A stretch of DNA of 45,551 bases, taken from positions 1 to 45,551 of the forward strand of contig CADCBB010000002.1 in the NCBI GenBank assembly GCA_902799555.1. The letters are read 5' to 3'. Positions 33,711 to 42,400 of the stretch are shown here, one piece after another. Under the pieces are notes generated by a model. The model was given only the letters and a program-made list of their open reading frames with translations, was not told the origin of the DNA and searched no databases. The number at the start of each line of letters is the position of its first letter. The first letter of the stretch is position 1. This stretch comes from an uncultured Bacteroidales bacterium. Lineage in GTDB: Bacteria > Bacteroidota > Bacteroidia > Bacteroidales > Paludibacteraceae. A program made the position numbers and the translations under genes.

Positions 33711-33782
33711 AAAGTGAAGGATTTATTAGTTCATCCAAAAACAACCAAAACAAATTTTTCTTTTATTTCTGCCAAAAAACAT

Positions 33783-33809
33783 AAAAAAGGCTCACTACGA
33801 AGTGAGCCT
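33783..33809 (-). terminator. Terminator of the marC-menA operon
   Basis: Perfect 9-bp stem AGGCTCACT/AGTGAGCCT with a 4-nt loop, then TTTTTT on the minus strand, about 65 nt after the menA stop. It may also limit read-through from the toxin gene. Confidence 0.9.
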
Positions 33810-33813
33810 GAAT

Positions 33814-33848
33814 GGGTCGCGGGGTGAGGGGTTACCGGTTACGGCGTC
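33814..33848. repeat. Heptamer array GGGGTTA type
   Basis: GGGTCGC, GGGGTGA, GGGGTTA, CCGGTTA and CGGCGTC in the menA 3' untranslated region, next to the terminator. Confidence 0.75.
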
Positions 33849-33871
33849 GAAGGCGGCGGGGTTTGCGTATA

Positions 33872-34714
33872 TCAAAAGAGTGCTAAAATTGACACAATAA
33901 GCGTAGAAAACATGAGAACCGGCATCTGCTTATCCAGCATTTCGTTATGTGTCCCCAGCATACGGATATGCCATGCCCAGATAGGAACGATACATCCTAC
34001 CCAATAATGTCCTTCGATGACAAAAATCATCAAACAGAAGAGGAGTAATAGATAATGATAGATCCGTGCGCCTATCGGTCCCAGCACGCTGGCAAAAGTG
34101 CGTTTGCCATGCAGGATATCATTCTGCATATCGCGGATGTTATTGAGGTTCAATACCCCAACGCAGGGTAAACCGATGGCGATACCGCACCATACCACTT
34201 CCCATGTTACCGTCTGCGTCTGCAGATAATAACTACCTATCGTACTCAGCAAACCAAAGAAGAGGAACACTCCTAAGTCGCCCAAACCGATATAGCCGTA
34301 ACTATGCTTACCCAAAGTATAGGTCATGGCGCCGATGATCGCCAGCGCACCCAAACCGATGAACGCTAAACTCTGCGTACAAAGCAACGAACCGAAAGCC
34401 GCCCATAGTAGAGCCAAACCGGACACGATCGCTAAACCGATAAAGAGCAAGATCATCCCTTTCATCTGCTTCTGCGTGATCGTACCCGCCTGCAGACCAT
34501 ATGCCTCACGTCCATGCTGATCGGCATCCGTACCCTTCTGCGCATCACCTAACTCATTGCTTAAGTTACTCAAAATCTGGAGACATAAGGCGGTGCAAAC
34601 AGCCAACGCAAATACGCCCAAATGGCAAAAGCCGGCGAGACCGCTTCCTAAGATAATACCCGCTACCGAAAGGGGTAAGGTTCTTAAACGGAGTGATGTG
34701 ATATATGGATTCAT
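33872..34714 (-). CDS. menA: 1,4-dihydroxy-2-naphthoate prenyltransferase MenA
   Basis: A 280-residue polytopic UbiA-family enzyme that attaches the isoprenoid tail in menaquinone synthesis. The first aspartate-rich motif is NLSNELGDAQKGTD (about 50-63) and the second is in NLNNIRDMQND (about 187-197). About eight or nine hydrophobic segments follow. Length fits MenA. It lies 3 nt after the MBL gene and is the last gene of the marC operon. Other men genes are not in the window. Confidence 0.94.
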   Translation of the reverse strand: MNPYITSLRLRTLPLSVAGIILGSGLAGFCHLGVFALAVCTALCLQILSNLSNELGDAQKGTDADQHGREAYGLQAGTITQKQMKGMILLFIGLAIVSGLALLWAAFGSLLCTQSLAFIGLGALAIIGAMTYTLGKHSYGYIGLGDLGVFLFFGLLSTIGSYYLQTQTVTWEVVWCGIAIGLPCVGVLNLNNIRDMQNDILHGKRTFASVLGPIGARIYHYLLLLFCLMIFVIEGHYWVGCIVPIWAWHIRMLGTHNEMLDKQMPVLMFSTLIVSILALF

Positions 34715-34717
34715 AGT

Positions 34718-35338
34718 TTATCTTCTTTCTTCTCCAATAGTTGTTTCCGCGCCATGCCCCGGATAGACCAAGGTATCGGCAGGGAGTGTAAATAAATGCT
34801 CTAAGGATTCAATCAGTTGTCCCATATTTCCTCCGGGCAAGTCGGTACGACCATACCCCATCTGAAAGAGCGTATCACCGGAAAGTAACACTTTTTCTTC
34901 CGGCCAATAGAGGCATATCGAACCGGGAGTATGACCGGGTGTTTCGAGCAATTCAAAATTGCTCATTTGAGATTTAAGATTTAAGATTGAAGATTTTATA
35001 TCTTCGATCGGAAAAGCCTCTGCGGTTCGGTGGATACCGAAGAGGTCGTATTGTTGCTGCATGGCTTGCGCCATCGGGATATCCGCCTCATGCATCAAGA
35101 CCGGTGTATGCCATTGTTCGGTTGCCCATTTGGCGCCCCATAGATGATCCAGATGTCCATGGGTCGCTATAATTGAAAATTGAAAATTGAAAATTGAAAG
35201 TTTTTCTATATAGCGCAGCAATACCTGCTCCTCGTACGGGTTGCTGCACGCGGGATCCACAAGCAGAACCTGCTGCTCGTCCGACACGACATAGCAATTC
35301 GTCTGAAACGGACCAAATATAAACCTTTCAACTTTCAT
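34718..35338 (-). CDS. MBL-fold hydrolase (glyoxalase II-like)
   Basis: A 206-residue metallo-beta-lactamase-fold protein of the small glyoxalase II-like group. Metal ligands are in THGHLDH (His60, His62, Asp64, His65), with TPGHTPGS, LSGDTLF and a C-terminal PGHG. The substrate is unknown. Two in-frame heptamer arrays interrupt it: one writes KLSIFNFQFSI directly before the THGHLDH motif, the other an ILNLKSQMSNFE stretch before TPGHTPG. The ATG start is inside a third array at the junction with the radical SAM gene. Confidence 0.9.
   Translation of the reverse strand: MKVERFIFGPFQTNCYVVSDEQQVLLVDPACSNPYEEQVLLRYIEKLSIFNFQFSIIATHGHLDHLWGAKWATEQWHTPVLMHEADIPMAQAMQQQYDLFGIHRTAEAFPIEDIKSSILNLKSQMSNFELLETPGHTPGSICLYWPEEKVLLSGDTLFQMGYGRTDLPGGNMGQLIESLEHLFTLPADTLVYPGHGAETTIGEERR
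34946..34994 (-). repeat. Hairpin plus heptamer array in the MBL gene
   Basis: GAGCAATT/AATTGCTC forms a perfect 8-bp hairpin (34946-34964). TTGAGAT, TTAAGAT, TTAAGAT and TGAAGAT follow at 34967-34994, all in coding sequence. Confidence 0.93.
35172..35199 (-). repeat. Heptamer array ATTGAAA x4 in the MBL gene
   Basis: Four perfect copies of ATTGAAA in frame, encoding the Phe/Ser-rich stretch just before the metal-binding motif. Confidence 0.97.
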
Positions 35339-35352
35339 CTTTCACTTTTCAA
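35325..35352 (-). repeat. Heptamer array at the radical SAM/MBL junction
   Basis: Plus strand CTTTCAA, CTTTCAT, CTTTCAC, TTTTCAA. It fills the 14-nt gap, abuts the radical SAM stop (35355-35353) and contains the MBL ATG (35338-35336). Confidence 0.95.
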
Positions 35353-36345
35353 CTATTTATAGCATTCTTGACAGATTTGTGGTTGTTCGTTCAGTGCCGC
35401 TTTTCGGAATGCGGTCGCTTTCTCATTGCCAAACAAGTCCTTCAGCGATGACTCCATAATATTACCGTACGCATGCGCGTGCGTTTTGTCATAGCAACAG
35501 GGCAGCACTTCGCCTTTCGTAGTAATCACCGCTCCGCTCCATACGCGGAAACAGCCTTTGTGAAGAGGACGGCGGTGATAGACACCATCCTTGCCGAGCA
35601 CATACCGGCTATATCGCTTATCGGATGGCATCAGCGGGTGACCATGCGTATAGTCGTACAGTTGTGCGGTCTTGAAGACCAAGCGATCGGCGCCTAAGGT
35701 CTTATATTGACGTTTAAACTGCGCCCATTCGTGCTCATTGGTCTTTAGCCGCAAGCATTGCAGTTCGATGATGGGAGATGACGACAGTTCATTTTTCGCT
35801 TTGCGAAGGAAACGTAAAGCCTGTTTGGTTTTTTCGAGGCTTCCGCCGATGCGGTAGGCGTTGTAGGTTTCATCGGAGAGGCCGTCCATGGAGACGATGA
35901 TACGGTCCAGACCTGCTTCCACTAAGTCCTCCGCCATCTGTTCGGTCATCGCCTGCGCATTGGTGCTGACGATGGTATACAGCCCTGCCTCATGCGCCTC
36001 TTTTATCATCTGCGGCAGGTCCTTATTTAGTAGCGGTTCTCCCTGGAAATAGAACTGCACGATAAGAGCGGTATCACGTATCTCAGCGAGAATACGATGC
36101 CATGTATCAAGGGACATCGTCCTTTCGAGATCTTGAGATTTTGAGGTCTCGACATGTCGAAGCCCAACAGGGCAAGCGGGGCAGCGCAATTGACAAACGG
36201 CTGCCGGCTCCACACTGACGAATAAAGGCGAAAGGTGAAAGGTGAAAGGTGAAAGGAAACGCGCTGAACCGAGACGATTCAGCGCATAACTCACATAGCA
36301 ACGAAGCGCGTTACTTACACGGGATCTTGTTAACACGACGCTCAT
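35353..36345 (-). CDS. Radical SAM / SPASM-like protein
   Basis: A 330-residue radical SAM enzyme. The 4Fe-4S cluster motif is CQLRCPAC (Cys51, Cys55, Cys58), then GEPLLNKD, an SMDGLSDETY strand and C-terminal cysteines (GCFRVWSG, LPCCYD, CQECYK) that suggest a SPASM-type auxiliary cluster. The substrate is unknown; such Bacteroidetes proteins are often annotated only as radical SAM. Two periodic arrays flank the cluster motif: one writes FLSPFTFHLSP just before it, the other ETSKSQDLE just after it. The start overlaps rpiB by 35 nt. Confidence 0.88.
   Translation of the reverse strand: MSVVLTRSRVSNALRCYVSYALNRLGSARFLSPFTFHLSPLFVSVEPAAVCQLRCPACPVGLRHVETSKSQDLERTMSLDTWHRILAEIRDTALIVQFYFQGEPLLNKDLPQMIKEAHEAGLYTIVSTNAQAMTEQMAEDLVEAGLDRIIVSMDGLSDETYNAYRIGGSLEKTKQALRFLRKAKNELSSSPIIELQCLRLKTNEHEWAQFKRQYKTLGADRLVFKTAQLYDYTHGHPLMPSDKRYSRYVLGKDGVYHRRPLHKGCFRVWSGAVITTKGEVLPCCYDKTHAHAYGNIMESSLKDLFGNEKATAFRKAALNEQPQICQECYK
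36124..36161 (-). repeat. Periodic tract after the radical SAM cysteines
   Basis: Loose 7-nt units (TTGAGAT, TTTGAGG, TCTCGAC, ATGTCGA) encode residues just beyond the CxxxCxxC motif. Weaker than the other arrays. Confidence 0.55.
36224..36251 (-). repeat. Heptamer array AAAGGTG x3 plus AAAGGCG
   Basis: AAAGGCG followed by three AAAGGTG copies in the radical SAM gene, encoding the segment just before the cluster-binding strand. Confidence 0.96.
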
Positions 36346-36760
36346 GGCGTTCTCCTTCGAAATCCGTCTGGAAGAACGTACGTACGATGTCCAGCGCCTG
36401 TACGGCAGAGATGAAGCTTGCCGGCAAACCTAATACATTCGCATTATTGTGTGCTCGTGCCAATTCAGCCAACTTCGGCTCCCAACACAAAGCGGCACGG
36501 ATACCCTGATGCTTGTTGGCCGTCATACAGATGCCGTTACCGGTCGAGCAGATGACGATACCGTACTCGTACTCACCTTTTTCTACCGCCTCAGCCAACG
36601 GATGGGCAAAATCCGGATAGTCGCAACTCTCGGTGTTGTAGCATCCGAAATCTTTCACTTTAGCGCCATTGTCCTCCAAGAACAATTGCACTTTCTGCTT
36701 CAATGCAAAACCGGCGTGGTCACTCGCCAACGCGATGGTCATCTCACTAAAACTTTTCAT
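36311..36760 (-). CDS. rpiB: Ribose-5-phosphate isomerase B
   Basis: A 149-residue RpiB that interconverts ribose-5- and ribulose-5-phosphate. Family motifs are ALASDHAGF near the N-terminus, the catalytic-cysteine loop ICSTGNGICMTANK, and AHNNANVLGLP. ATG at 36760 gives the normal length; a TTG three codons upstream is possible. It follows marC closely and overlaps the radical SAM start. Confidence 0.96.
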   Translation of the reverse strand: MKSFSEMTIALASDHAGFALKQKVQLFLEDNGAKVKDFGCYNTESCDYPDFAHPLAEAVEKGEYEYGIVICSTGNGICMTANKHQGIRAALCWEPKLAELARAHNNANVLGLPASFISAVQALDIVRTFFQTDFEGERHERRVNKIPCK

Positions 36761-36777
36761 ACTTATCAATGTTTCAA

Positions 36778-37389
36778 TTAGAATACGATTGCAAGGTTTC
36801 CAAACATCAACTTACATGCGATCGCCAATACGATGATGCCGAAAAACTTACGGATGATATAGAGCGTGGTCTGCCCCATGAATTTCGTCAACCAGTGCGT
36901 ACCGATCAGCACCAGATACAGCACTAAGATACATAATATCAGGGCAACGCACAGATTACTCGTGCTATACTCCGCCGTGATAGCCAGCAAGGCCGTAAAA
37001 GCACCCGGACCTGCGTACATCGGGAAAGCCAGCGGCACGATCGAACTGCCGTTTCCGATCTCGCCCTCCAACTTATCGTTCTGGAAAATAGTGATATCCA
37101 ACACCATCTCCATTGCCATCAGGAAAATCACAAAACCACCGGCGATAGCAAAATACTCAATCCTCACGCCGAAGATCTTCAATATCCATTCACCCGCAAA
37201 GAGGAAGGCCATCAAGATGATCAAACTCGCCAGACAAACCCGCCACGCGCTGATCTTGATACCCCGCTTCTCCATGTTGATCGTGATAGGAATATTACCA
37301 AACGGATCGATGATAGCGATCATGAATACAAACGCCGACAAAATCTGCCAAATATCCAAGTCAGCGAAGAAATTTTGTATAGTTTCCAT
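36778..37389 (-). CDS. MarC-family membrane protein
   Basis: A 203-residue integral membrane protein of the MarC/UPF0056 family with six hydrophobic segments. Family signatures are [10 protein letters not shown] near helix 1 and [17 protein letters not shown]. Its physiological role is unsettled; it was once linked to multiple antibiotic resistance. ATG at 37389 fits the family start; an upstream extension to 37443 would cross the promoter. First gene of the marC-rpiB-radical SAM-MBL-menA run. Confidence 0.92.
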   Translation of the reverse strand: METIQNFFADLDIWQILSAFVFMIAIIDPFGNIPITINMEKRGIKISAWRVCLASLIILMAFLFAGEWILKIFGVRIEYFAIAGGFVIFLMAMEMVLDITIFQNDKLEGEIGNGSSIVPLAFPMYAGPGAFTALLAITAEYSTSNLCVALILCILVLYLVLIGTHWLTKFMGQTTLYIIRKFFGIIVLAIACKLMFGNLAIVF

Positions 37390-37412
37390 AGGTATTTTAT
37401 CAAATTTGAGTG

Positions 37413-37444
37413 CAAAATTACAAAATTTCTTGCATATATGCAAA
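37413..37444 (-). promoter_or_regulatory. Promoter of the marC operon
   Basis: Minus strand TTTG (37444-37441), 20 nt, TAATTTTG (37420-37413). It overlaps the divergent efp promoter. Confidence 0.85.
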
Positions 37445-37460
37445 TTTTTTACTAATTTTG
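37429..37460 (+). promoter_or_regulatory. Promoter of efp
   Basis: CTTG (37429-37432), 20 nt, TAATTTTG (37453-37460). The two opposed -33 boxes are joined by the palindrome TTGCATATATGCAA (37430-37443). Confidence 0.85.
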
Positions 37461-37495
37461 CAGCGATTTTTCGAAAATATATAATTTATACTAGT

Positions 37496-38059
37496 ATGAT
37501 AAACAGTCAAGACATCAAAAACGGCGTATGTATCCGCATGGATGGCCGTCTGTATTTCGTAATCGAGTTCCTGCACGTAAAACCGGGTAAGGGTAACACC
37601 ATTATGCGTGTTAAATTTAAAGATGTAGTCGATGGTCGCGTATTGGAGCGCCGCTTCAATATCGGTGAGAAACTGGAGGATGTACGCGTAGAGCGTCGTC
37701 CGTACCAATTCCTCTACAAAGAGGGTGAGGACTTCATCTTCATGAACAACGAGACTTTCGAGCAAGTGCCTATCGCACATGACCTGATCACCGGTGTTGA
37801 CTTCCTCAAAGAGGGTATGACAGTTGATGTTGTTTCCGATGCTTCGAGTGAAACCGTTCTCTTTGCCGAACTGCCGACCAAGGTAGAGTTGCAAGTAACC
37901 TACACCGAGCCGGGTCTCAAAGGCGATACCGCTACCAACACGCTCAAACCGGCAACGGTTGAGACCGGCGCTGAGGTACGTGTTCCGCTCTTCATCAACG
38001 AAGGCGAGATCATCCGAATCGATACCCGTGACGGTTCCTACTGCGAGCGCGTTCGTTAA
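37496..38059 (+). CDS. efp: Translation elongation factor P
   Basis: A 187-residue EF-P, which rescues ribosomes stalled at polyproline. The order of domains is normal: an N-terminal KOW-like domain with the modification loop HVKPGKGNT, then two OB folds ending in [14 protein letters not shown]. Lysines at the loop tip are where modification would occur. Start ATG at 37496; longer upstream frames run through the marC gene and promoters. A bidirectional terminator follows. Confidence 0.97.
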   Translation: MINSQDIKNGVCIRMDGRLYFVIEFLHVKPGKGNTIMRVKFKDVVDGRVLERRFNIGEKLEDVRVERRPYQFLYKEGEDFIFMNNETFEQVPIAHDLITGVDFLKEGMTVDVVSDASSETVLFAELPTKVELQVTYTEPGLKGDTATNTLKPATVETGAEVRVPLFINEGEIIRIDTRDGSYCERVR

Positions 38060-38076
38060 TAGAGCGTCTATAAGTA

Positions 38077-38119
38077 GAAAAAAAGAAGCACAATCCGAAA
38101 GGGTTGTGCTTCTTTTTTG
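38077..38119. terminator. Bidirectional terminator
   Basis: A long stem (AAAGAAGCACAATCC with its complement) has a GAAA tetraloop at 38097-38100 and A- and T-runs on its two sides. It ends efp on the plus strand and the 38129 gene on the minus strand. Confidence 0.92.
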
Positions 38120-38128
38120 TCGATCGCC

Positions 38129-39349
38129 TTATTTCTTTTTGTTGAGGATCAGATAGATGATCAAGACTACAACCAACAGGATCGTGCTCACAAAGCGGAA
38201 ACCGAAATGGTCGCTTGGGAAGACATCCGCGTACCCGAAACTGTCGTTAAATAAACTTGCGGCATCGTAAATCGCCGAGAAGAGCGTCAAGCAGGTCAGG
38301 AAGGTTAGGAAATGGTTCGTCTTTTCCTCAGCCTGGTTGCGACGGATATCCAACTCTTTATTGATCATGCGATTCAACTGGTCATAGTCGCGCTGCGTGT
38401 TCAGACTCTTCTCAATGGCACTGTTGATAATATTCGGCAGGAAATTATAGGAGATAGCCGGATAACTGTGGTTCTGCTCAAAGAGACTCAGTTTCTTCTC
38501 CAACTCCAATACATCTTCTGTACGACGACGGTAGTGCAGGTTGACCGAATAGAGGAATACCTTGCGGAAAAGCTGATAAATATATATCTTATCGAAATAA
38601 TCCTTCTCCCAGTTAGCGATCACCCATTCCGGCGTGTCGGTGGTCATAAGCGTGAAGGTGTCCAAGAGGGCAATCCCGGACCAACCGGAGAAGACGGATA
38701 TATAATGCTCATCCAGCACATGCTGCACGTAGGTAGGACTGTTGATGCCTGTCGAATGCGGCGTATGAGCAGCCAAAGTAGCCGCATCATAGATGAGCAA
38801 CTGTTCATCCCCTTGCTCAATAGGCTCTGCGGTCTTGAGAATCTGGAAGATCTTGAATTTATTACCGCTCTCTGCCAACCACGATATATCCTTATCGAAG
38901 GTCTCATGCGTATCCATGGTCTTGTTATAGATCTCTATGATGGGGTATAGCGCAGCATTCATGAACGGACGATGCATGTCATGATAGAAAACAAAGTTAC
39001 GAAGCGAGTTCAGCGCCCGGGTCACGCTATTGAACTCCACCTCTTCGAATCGCAGTTTGACTGCATAGAGAATGATGTGAAACGGTGCCTCCCAAAGACG
39101 TATTTCTTCGATAAGGAAGGGCACTTTTTCTCCGTTGAAATCGAGCGAACATGCATTATGGATAGGCATCGAGTATAAGGTGATCTCGTCCGCCATACAT
39201 TGCGCAAACTCCGGGAAATAATAGTTCTGCAATTTGATAACGTCTTCCTCTGTATATGTACGTTTGACCCAACCGCCTTCTTTCAAACCTTTTACCGGGC
39301 AATTTGCCGAGAAATAGCCACACAAAAAAGCCGTATTCGTTATTTTCAT
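38129..39349 (-). CDS. Unknown protein with two C-terminal helices
   Basis: The protein has 406 residues. Residues 1-320 are soluble and mixed; then a charged helical region (ELEKKLSLFEQ to NRMINKELDIRRNQAEEK) leads into two closely spaced hydrophobic helices (about 345-362 and 383-402) and a KKK end. This layout (large cytoplasmic domain, long helix, two helices) recalls CorA-like transporters, but the GMN motif is absent, so function is unassigned. It is divergent from the HEPN-NACHT gene and their promoters overlap. Confidence 0.75.
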   Translation of the reverse strand: MKITNTAFLCGYFSANCPVKGLKEGGWVKRTYTEEDVIKLQNYYFPEFAQCMADEITLYSMPIHNACSLDFNGEKVPFLIEEIRLWEAPFHIILYAVKLRFEEVEFNSVTRALNSLRNFVFYHDMHRPFMNAALYPIIEIYNKTMDTHETFDKDISWLAESGNKFKIFQILKTAEPIEQGDEQLLIYDAATLAAHTPHSTGINSPTYVQHVLDEHYISVFSGWSGIALLDTFTLMTTDTPEWVIANWEKDYFDKIYIYQLFRKVFLYSVNLHYRRRTEDVLELEKKLSLFEQNHSYPAISYNFLPNIINSAIEKSLNTQRDYDQLNRMINKELDIRRNQAEEKTNHFLTFLTCLTLFSAIYDAASLFNDSFGYADVFPSDHFGFRFVSTILLVVVLIIYLILNKKK

Positions 39350-39374
39350 ACCTGCTATGATTAAAATTTGGCTG

Positions 39375-39406
39375 CAAATTTACACTTTTTTTTGCATATG
39401 TGCAAA
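39375..39406 (-). promoter_or_regulatory. Promoter of the two-helix protein
   Basis: Minus strand TTTG (39406-39403), 20 nt, TAAATTTG (39382-39375). Confidence 0.85.
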
Positions 39407-39422
39407 TTTTTTTGTACTTTTG
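39391..39422 (+). promoter_or_regulatory. Promoter of the HEPN-NACHT gene
   Basis: TTTG (39391-39394), 20 nt, TACTTTTG (39415-39422). The two -33 boxes lie in one palindrome-like TTTGCATATGTGCAAA (39391-39406), so polymerases cannot occupy both at once. Confidence 0.88.
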
Positions 39423-39441
39423 CACCGCAAAATTGTGACTT

Positions 39442-42400
39442 ATGGCAGATAAACTACTACCTATTTCGTTGGCTCACCCTTTAGAGCAATACCGTAAGCA
39501 ATTGGCAAACGGTGTTTATTCCAAAGCGATGAACTATGCGCTGGATTTCTTTGAGATCTCTGCGCAATACTTGTCCATTGTTCTGCTTGGTTTGGTACGT
39601 GAAGCGGAAAAGACACCCCATCCGCAGGCGGTTTTTGTGATCAATAAGATCGATACCAAGCGTCCGCTCTCGTTCGGAGACTGGGCGAACGATATCCTGC
39701 CTAAGGTCGTTTCGGCTGCCAAGGATGAACTGCCGGACGAACCGCTCACGAAAGCACTCCTCACGATTGCCACCTCCAAACGTAACTTATGGCTCGGGAG
39801 TAAGAAAGAGAAGAGTCTCGTGCAGATACGTAATGAGTACAAAGGACACGGAACGACCCTGGCAGAGAGCATCTATGAAGAGGTAGTCGACCAAATCAAA
39901 GACCGTGTGGAAGAGTTGGCGCAGGCTATCAGCGTGTTAGCACAATATCCGGAAAAAGCGGAAGAAGGACATTTCTATATCGTTTCGCCGACACACGGAC
40001 AGATCGAACTCTACCCGCTGATCCATCAGTCCGAGAAAGGGTACACCTATATCTTCCAGACGCTCAAAGAGGAAGAGATATCGTTTATCTCCTCCGATGA
40101 ACATGCGGTAACGCGTATCAGCAATGAACTGAACCCCTCCTTGGATGCCTGGTGCAAGACTATCGTACCCTCGTTCGATGTCGCTAAAGATCTCAACTGG
40201 AGTGAGCTGAGGCAATGCATGGCCAACTACTCGCAGGACTATCTCGACCATATGTACGCAGAGAAGAAATATAACCGCGAGTTGTTTGTGGAGCGTGATA
40301 ACTTAGCGGAGATCTTTGCTGCCTTCGGGACTTCCGACGACCGTCTTCTTCCGCTCTTAGGTGAAGCCGGACAAGGAAAGACCACCCAACTATGCCATTG
40401 GACGGAACAGTTGATTCAGTCTGAAGATGCCGTGATCACGTTCGCCAGTTCGGAGTTTGCCGAGCAGACGCTTGAACAACGCCTCCGCACGATCTTCGAA
40501 CTCTCCCGCAAGAAAGATATCCGTCAGTTTTTGCGCAATACTTCCGACAAAGCGGTTGAAGCCGGCCATCGTATCTTCATCCTCTTTGATGCCATTAATG
40601 AGGTACTCAGTTATCCCGCTAAAGCCGAAGGAGACACCGGTCCTTTGGCGTTGTATAAAGATCTGTATGCGCTGTTCGGCAGCCATGACCTGAGGGCTTT
40701 CCGCGTGATCTTCACCTGTCGTAACTACACCTGGCAGAATGAATTGCGTCCCGAACAGAAGCAGCAGGATATGTCACTTTTCAGCGCCTTAGGCGAAGAG
40801 ACGACGGTACGTTCGTTTACTGACTCCGAACTCACACGCGCGTATGTGATCTATCAAGATTTATACCAGATGGATACGCCGTATGAATCTATATCGCGGA
40901 AAAATATTATCCGTATCAAGAACCCGCTTATCCTCAAGATTGTCTGTACGAACTACTTAGGATACAGTCTGCCGGAGAGCAATGATGCCTATACCTCTAT
41001 CGCACTGTTCGGTAAGATGCTGTCCGATATCGGTCACTCCTATGCCGGTAACAAACAAGTGGAGATCCTGCGGGAGATAGCCGCCTATCTCTTGGCGGCT
41101 TATGAGAACGGTACGGCGCAGGACTCCGTGATGCTGGAGTGGTTTGGCGCCAAAGCCGATACGATCGCCTTCAAAGAGCTGCTCAATAAACCCGAACGTC
41201 CTATCCTTCGACTCGTCAAAGAAGAGAAAGTGCAGTTTATCTATGAGCGCTTTTTGGAGTACATGTTGGCACTCGTTTATTTTGAACGCGAGACCGCCTC
41301 TTTGGATCAAAAAACGCCGATTTCAACGGAAGTTTTCGCGACGACCATCCAACAAGCATGCATGAACGAAGTGTTCATCAGTACACTGCGAAATGTGCTG
41401 ATCATGGATTATATGCGTACGGGTGATCCGCAGACTATTATCCGTCTGGCAAGCGACTATAGCGATAACTTCACCATCGTCACGCTCGTGACGGATATCC
41501 TCAATACACTGGTGACGGAGAACTTCGAACAACCGCTCTTCTCGCTCTTAAACGAACTATTGACCTATACCGAGGATGACTTGCGCGAGACGATCACGCG
41601 ATATAACAGTGTTTGGAAAATCATCGAGAAGAACAAGGCAGATAACGATACTATTAGTCAGTATAAGCAATTGAGTGCCGCTTTAGCACCGCTCATGAAC
41701 CGCAAACGCATGGCAGCCGGAACGCTGATCAATGGTGTTTTCATGACCGACTACCACAACGAGCATCTCTACAACCAAGACCCGTTTGCCTTACTCGATA
41801 TCATTATGGACGATGCCATCACGGAAATCCGTGATAACGTCTGCCTTATGATCTACTATGCGTCCAATAAGACCCATACCCTCTCTTATGCACCTTTGCA
41901 GGAGAACGTGACGCGGCAGATTGTGGCGCATATGTACGATTATATCCATCAAACGCCGCTTGTGGGCTTGGCGAATGGTAAACGGCGCAAACGCGTCATG
42001 ACCTTCCTTGAGACCGGTACGCGTATTAACATTCTGCTTATCATCGACCGCGTCTTGGCGGGTGACGAAGCGGCAGAGAGCGGCATACAGGTCAGCGATA
42101 TCTTTGATGATATCACGGCGGTTGCCAAACATCTGACGGCAAACTTCACCCTCTTCCGTCTCGTCTTGCCGTTCATCCAACTCGTCATGCGTCGGCAGGT
42201 GCTCTTTCAGTCGGTTTACGTGAACAACGTGATCGAGTACGCCACCTACTGGGATACCCATGCTATCGACTTGGCGAAGATAGCTCCTTTCGCTTATTTG
42301 TACTCCAAGCAAGGCCAACCCGATGCACCGACAGCGGAACAATGGAAAGCATGGATCCCCAAAGTGATCGAGGCATACAAATCCGGTGACAGCCTCAGCT

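Noticed and set aside
33814-33866. A tRNA-like element in the GC-rich tract after menA
   Set aside because: No acceptor stem, anticodon arm or T-loop could be built; the GC-rich pattern is a heptamer array.
35172-35199. CRISPR or other spacer-repeat array
   Set aside because: The repeats are 7 nt long, contiguous and without spacers, and no cas-like gene is present.
36866-37495. A 5' extension of efp by over 200 codons
   Set aside because: It is the reverse of marC and crosses both divergent promoters; the ATG at 37496 gives the exact EF-P length.
38129-39349. CorA magnesium transporter
   Set aside because: The two-helix end is similar in layout, but the GMN signature is absent, so the name is not supported.
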